Of a stretch of 31,261 bases of DNA, positions 28,301 to 31,261 are shown piece by piece. A program made the position numbers and the translations under genes. Numbering within the stretch: the stretch's first letter is position 1; the number at the start of each line of letters is the position of its first letter. Source of the DNA: Sporisorium sorghi (lineage: Eukaryota > Basidiomycota > Ustilaginomycetes > Ustilaginales > Ustilaginaceae); the NCBI GenBank assembly GCA_023212695.1, contig JALCCG010000250.1, forward strand, positions 1 through 31,261, given 5' to 3'. The notes below the pieces were generated by a model. That model saw only the letters and a program-made list of their open reading frames with translations, was not told the DNA's origin and did not search any database.

Positions 28301-28920
28301 AGCAAGCGGCCGAGGAGCTGCAGAAACGGAAGTCAGCTCTGAATGAGGCCAAGGACGAGTTGAAGAACATGAACGAAGCCGAGCGACGACTGCGAAACTC
28401 GCTGGCCGTGCGATACGCCAAGTGGAACTTCTTCCGTCGCTCGATCGCGGTGCGGGCCAAGAGCAACTTTGCGCGCAATCTGGGCACACGAGGCTACGAA
28501 GGCACGCTCAAGTTCAACCACAAGTCGGAGAAGCTTTCGCTCGTCGTCGATACCCAAGCGCAAGACCAGTCCAACCGAACGGGCTCGGCAGCGACGCAGA
28601 CCCAGCGTACAGCGCAGCAGCACTCGAACAAGGGCATGTCGGGCGGCGAGCGCAGTTTCGCCACGGCCTGCCTGCTCTTGTCGCTGTGGCAAGCGATGAG
28701 CTCGCCGATCCGATGCCTGGACGAGTTTGATATCTTCATGGACCAGGTCAACAGGAGGGTGGCGTTGCAGATGATCATCAACGAGGCCAAGGCGACGCCT
28801 CATGTCCAGTACATTATGATCACGCCGCAGGACATGCCGGACATGCGAGGCGAGATGGACGACGTCCGGATGCTGGTGGTGAATCCGCCCGAGAGGAACG
28901 AGGGTGCTTTGGCTGGATGA
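25387..28920 (+). CDS. SMC6: Structural maintenance of chromosomes protein 6
   Basis: 1177 residues in one exon, ATG at 25387. An acidic, disordered N-terminus (to about 125) precedes the ATPase head: Walker A GRNGSGKST at 164-172 and a Q-loop Gln at 279 (HILTQDTARQFL). Coiled coil follows to about 565. The hinge spans about 569-705 and begins FGGPKVPALLQAI; a second coiled coil runs to about 1000. The C-terminal head has the ABC signature SGGERSFATA from 1085 and Walker B CLDEFD with D1112 and E1113. The NRGSSLKDLVKKGE segment after Walker A and the overall order fit SMC6 rather than SMC5 or the condensin and cohesin SMCs. With SMC5 and Nse proteins it forms the Smc5/6 complex, a DNA-loop-forming machine and SUMO-ligase platform needed for recombination repair and replication restart. 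All ATPase motifs are intact. Confidence 0.95.
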   Translation: MALGKRSSHDGRRDSLMDDEDDDIDSVSLKRMRTNRRVPLSNREDNDTPEQSQSHLRNARGTARSQVVASPDEQDDRVVTPDEAEVGPEGEDAEEEEDEDEEMDEDEEDEIDSDEDRAEEERRLAEADQGAAQSGIVEKIELRNFMCHANFTIKFGPKLNFVMGRNGSGKSTILTALMIALGGKTSSTNRGSSLKDLVKKGEHSATITVTVRNQGNDAFKPDAYGSHIVIERRILAEGGGAWKMKSANGKLVATTRAELESFCDFANIQPDNPIHILTQDTARQFLGSSDPAEVYKFFLEGTQLSQLVREYDLIETHVRSMKSALALKSGALEQLEALAQQALQQWQKVRETRGYQDKIDALDREFVWVQVQDAEAELQQAVEKTERIRTKLVKCEESLNQSMDALKKCEERIVQLEDENTDFEGVFSPLQQQRDELTRKHKDLVQQIKAFNLQERELNDKVTDINQSIERYEDQIREETAKLAKDGQSRRQQLEEERQTVQRQRQELQDEMVDKEEQQRELEAKITQAIQHEEDAGQQLRRLRDEFSTNDSRLAQLRESTRNRLTAFGGPKVPALLQAINSESGWRSKPIGPLGTHVKLKDMRWQRVLESVIGNNLNAFFVSNHNDRVRLKRIMDRVGVHSPIVIGAETLFDYSSGEPAPEITTILRVLDCDNEIVKRQLILAVHIERAALVEKRADGDRLMRTQPYNVQACFSADMFSISGGQAGSLSAALQDHRGAPRLSQNVGDAIRSLETEQQRLDQEIAECSRRLRELKQDKAGFERAKDACKRDLNNLRRRKDVLRQQHSRLDEQMQEAAPGNISALEDAKREVEAEKEVILQQFQDIQSQKTEIVAKRRPVQEEIEAIETRMREFEESMGSIHERLKDAVAERVKQMNNRDHWKKKHVSIEAEVKASETEEARLEEDYQSVEQAALQYCDKVETTRTMAQIEAEKKELQLLKKKAASEAGISLEQAAEELQKRKSALNEAKDELKNMNEAERRLRNSLAVRYAKWNFFRRSIAVRAKSNFARNLGTRGYEGTLKFNHKSEKLSLVVDTQAQDQSNRTGSAATQTQRTAQQHSNKGMSGGERSFATACLLLSLWQAMSSPIRCLDEFDIFMDQVNRRVALQMIINEAKATPHVQYIMITPQDMPDMRGEMDDVRMLVVNPPERNEGALAG

Positions 28921-29075
28921 TGTCAAGGAGAGGTTCTGCATCGAGTATACGTCACAGGGCAGTAGAAAGAAGAAGAATGACATGTTTCATGGGTTCACAT
29001 GATGGGAACAATGTGTTCGCGAGCTTTCAGAGGAGCGACGCGATGAGGAGAGGATGAGATTGCGATTTTGTTACA

Positions 29076-30782
29076 TTAGAGTCGGCTCGAACCGGTGACT
29101 CTAGTCGTTTTCAACTTGATCAAGTTGGTGAGCAAGTCGTTTGCGGTGGTGTCAATGTTGTACCCCCTGCCGAGCGCGGAGATGTAACCGTTGATAAAGT
29201 CGATCTCTGTAGAGCGTCTGCGGGACTTGAGGTCGCTGTGCATGCTGGACCAATTTGCGGCCGTCAAGCGGGCGACACGCTGGACCTCCTGGAACAGAGC
29301 TTGTGGGGTGAGCGAGGGGTGGAGCATGGGTTCGCCGGTTTGGGACGAGAGGAGGATGAGGTCTTCAGCGCTCAGGCTCGCGGGTGACTTGGCCGTTGAA
29401 GTTGAGCCAGAAAAGTCGAGGTGTTCGCGCACCTGCGCCTCGAGCACCATGCCCGCCTCGAGGCACACGGACCACATGGCGTCCATGGCGGCCGGGTTGC
29501 CGAACAGGTCGCCGTTTTTACAGTCTGCCAGTGCGGTGAGCGGGTTGATGCACGCATTGATCACGAGCTTGCGCAGCGAGCGCAGCTGGAACTCGCGGAT
29601 GGGCTCCCATTCCACTTTGAGAGGGAGCGAGAGGAGTGCGGCGACGGTGGCGCGGAGCGTGCGCAGGTTCGGCTGGTCGGGGATCCCGGCGATCGACAGC
29701 ACGTTGGACGGCGCTGTTGGGTCTTGCTCCTCTGGTGATGGTGTGGATGAGGAGGCGTCGGTGTCGGGTGCGAACTGCTCCCACCCCTTGGCAACCCTCC
29801 CAAAACCTGTGCCTCTTGTTGGCAGCGATACGTTTGGCGTTGGCGCGATCGTCTGTCCAAATGGAACGCGTTCCGCCTCAAATCCGTTCGGCCCCGCACG
29901 TCCGCTCGGCACAATCCCGAAATGCAGCGTCCCCGAGCTCGCATGCACCACATCCAGCGGCCCTTTCCTCCAGCATCCATGCGTCGTCGAAGCAAGCACA
30001 AAGTTGGGCCTCTGCTCCGGATCCTTGAAGAAAGTGTCAAAGAGCGTATCGAGCACGCCCATGCCGTTCTGCAGGAGCACGATAGTAGACCACGGATGGA
30101 TGCGGTGTCGAATGCCTTCTATCGCCGACAAGGTGGAGTCGCACTTGGTGGTGATGATGAGGCTGTCAATCGGACTCGCACGAGGCTGCGAATGCGTGCC
30201 CTCGAGCGTCGAGATGAGCGAGATGCCGCCATCGTGGTCCGGTATGGGCGTTTTCGAGGAGGTCTGCTCACGTATCGACGTGGCTGCTTCGGACGACGAC
30301 CCAGTCTGTGTGCGTGATATCAAAAACCTGTCCTGGCCTGATGCCTCTTCCTCCTCCTCATGCGCCTGATTCGCACGATTGCGACTGACTATCGACGCGA
30401 TCACATCGGTGGGACTCGAGTTGAAATCCGTCTGGAACCCACCCTCGACGTCCCTCACGCCGTCCTGCTCGAGCACAATCGAGTTGACGTAGCGCTGCTT
30501 TGCCTGTTTCCCAAACGCCTTTCTGCGCAGATGTAGCGTGACGGATGTCTGAAGTGGATCTGGCAGGTTGGATTGGATGTAGGGCGGCAGGCTGAGCGAC
30601 GAGACGATGCTGCCCTGGTTTTGTGGCGGGCGCTTGTTGGAGAGGTTGGAGAGGAGGAGCTCTCGCCGTGATTTTGAGGAGGGTCCTGGTTTGAGGAGTT
30701 GGCGCTGAAGCTTGACGGAGCGCTTGAGGTGAAATGCGATGAGCGAGCCGATGGACCCGACGCCCAGGACGTGATACCGCAT
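29076..30782 (-). CDS. PAN5: 2-dehydropantoate 2-reductase (ketopantoate reductase), enlarged
   Basis: 568 residues, ATG at 30782. The N-terminal Rossmann motif GVGSIG is at 7-12, and SLIITTKCDST carries K213, the usual NADPH-side Lys. LLQNGMG has N239, and RKLVINACINPLTAL gives K405, N409 and N413, followed by N423. SSMHSDL (S512/S513) and TEIDFINGY (E526) complete the catalytic and ketopantoate-binding set known from E. coli PanE. The enzyme reduces ketopantoate to pantoate with NADPH in pantothenate/CoA synthesis. It is much longer than yeast or bacterial enzymes (roughly 300-380) because of low-complexity insertions at about 30-205 and 295-365, which include an acidic HEEEEE run and Ser/Pro stretches. 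All expected catalytic residues are present, so it is probably active. It converges on SMC6 with 155 bp between the stop codons. Confidence 0.88.
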   Translation of the reverse strand: MRYHVLGVGSIGSLIAFHLKRSVKLQRQLLKPGPSSKSRRELLLSNLSNKRPPQNQGSIVSSLSLPPYIQSNLPDPLQTSVTLHLRRKAFGKQAKQRYVNSIVLEQDGVRDVEGGFQTDFNSSPTDVIASIVSRNRANQAHEEEEEASGQDRFLISRTQTGSSSEAATSIREQTSSKTPIPDHDGGISLISTLEGTHSQPRASPIDSLIITTKCDSTLSAIEGIRHRIHPWSTIVLLQNGMGVLDTLFDTFFKDPEQRPNFVLASTTHGCWRKGPLDVVHASSGTLHFGIVPSGRAGPNGFEAERVPFGQTIAPTPNVSLPTRGTGFGRVAKGWEQFAPDTDASSSTPSPEEQDPTAPSNVLSIAGIPDQPNLRTLRATVAALLSLPLKVEWEPIREFQLRSLRKLVINACINPLTALADCKNGDLFGNPAAMDAMWSVCLEAGMVLEAQVREHLDFSGSTSTAKSPASLSAEDLILLSSQTGEPMLHPSLTPQALFQEVQRVARLTAANWSSMHSDLKSRRRSTEIDFINGYISALGRGYNIDTTANDLLTNLIKLKTTRVTGSSRL

Positions 30783-31186
30783 GATCGGCGGGAGGAGGAG
30801 GAGGCAGCGGTGGCGCCGACAGACGGCCTAGCTGCGTGCAAGGAGTGGCGGAGGAGCACGGGTGAAAGAAGAGGGTGAAAAGTCTCTTGTTTTCTATCTT
30901 GAACGCATGGGTTCCGATGCTAAGTCGTGACGATGACCGATAGAAGGTGGGCGTGAACAAGCTCTGCTCGTGTGGAGGGTTTCGCAGTGACCAGGAAGAT
31001 GCTTTATGTAGCGAATGCCTGAACAAACGGCAGTTTCGATGCAAGTAGGGGTCTTTTCCGATTGGTCCAGTTGATCCTCGTAGGGTTCGCCGATGGTTGT
31101 TGGTGTGAAGCAAGGAAAGAGGCAAAGGCAGCTCCGAAGGATGATGAGGCAAAGGCTGAAGTAAGAAGACTTGGAGTGGAGTGTTC

Positions 31187-31261
<75 letters not shown>
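30783..31261. other. Upstream region of PAN5 and contig edge
   Basis: The minus-strand promoter and leader of the ketopantoate reductase gene lie here. I find no further gene; the right end is the poly-T run listed separately. Confidence 0.5.
31189..31261. repeat. Poly-T run at contig end (73 T)
   Basis: An uninterrupted T run fills the last 73 positions. A homopolymer this long at the very end of a sequence is more likely an assembly or sequencing artefact than genomic DNA, though it could be the A-tail of a retroelement inserted in minus orientation. Confidence 0.9.

Noticed and set aside
28921..29075. Possible extra gene between SMC6 and PAN5
   Set aside because: Only 155 bp separate two convergent stop codons; this is shared 3' untranslated sequence.

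Overview
The window looks like a contig from a smut-type basidiomycete (Ustilaginomycotina; Ustilago, Sporisorium or Pseudozyma-like). The grounds are GC-rich, mostly intron-poor long genes, proteins rich in Ser/Ala/Pro/Gln low-complexity sequence, short introns with GTAAGT donors and CTGAC branch sites, and a single C2H2 finger followed by a basic box of a style I associate with basidiomycetes. The genus is an inference. Both ends are homopolymer tracts (G at the left, 73 T at the right), which suggests the assembly broke there.

Layout, left to right. A 1.6 kb pyrimidine-rich leader precedes a plus-strand C2H2 zinc-finger protein (1678-4962). A run of minus-strand genes follows: a three-exon, disordered protein rich in SUMO-related motifs (5539-7468); an OXR1/TLD-domain protein (7950-10328); a large LRR-DH-PH Rho guanine nucleotide exchange factor with one 120-bp intron (11031-16127); a 2.75 kb gene-poor interval holding what I read as a decayed Ty1/copia RNase H fragment (about 17692-18031); the U2 snRNP SF3b subunit Rse1/SF3B3 (18881-22546); and a small four-span membrane protein (23506-24078). 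The membrane protein is divergent from the plus-strand SMC6 gene (25387-28920), with 1.3 kb between them that carries a palindromic MluI-type (ACGCGT) box. SMC6 converges on a minus-strand ketopantoate reductase (29076-30782).

The genes do not form a pathway cluster. They are housekeeping and regulatory genes for splicing (Rse1), chromosome maintenance (Smc6), vitamin B5/CoA synthesis (ketopantoate reductase), oxidative-stress protection (OXR1), Rho-GTPase signalling (LRR-RhoGEF) and transcription (C2H2). The points most worth a second look are the copia relic with an internal 13-bp duplication, the SUMO-motif protein, the RhoGEF intron whose length is a multiple of three with no stop, and the enlarged ketopantoate reductase. 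I see no tRNA, rRNA, CRISPR array, or defence or biosynthetic cluster.
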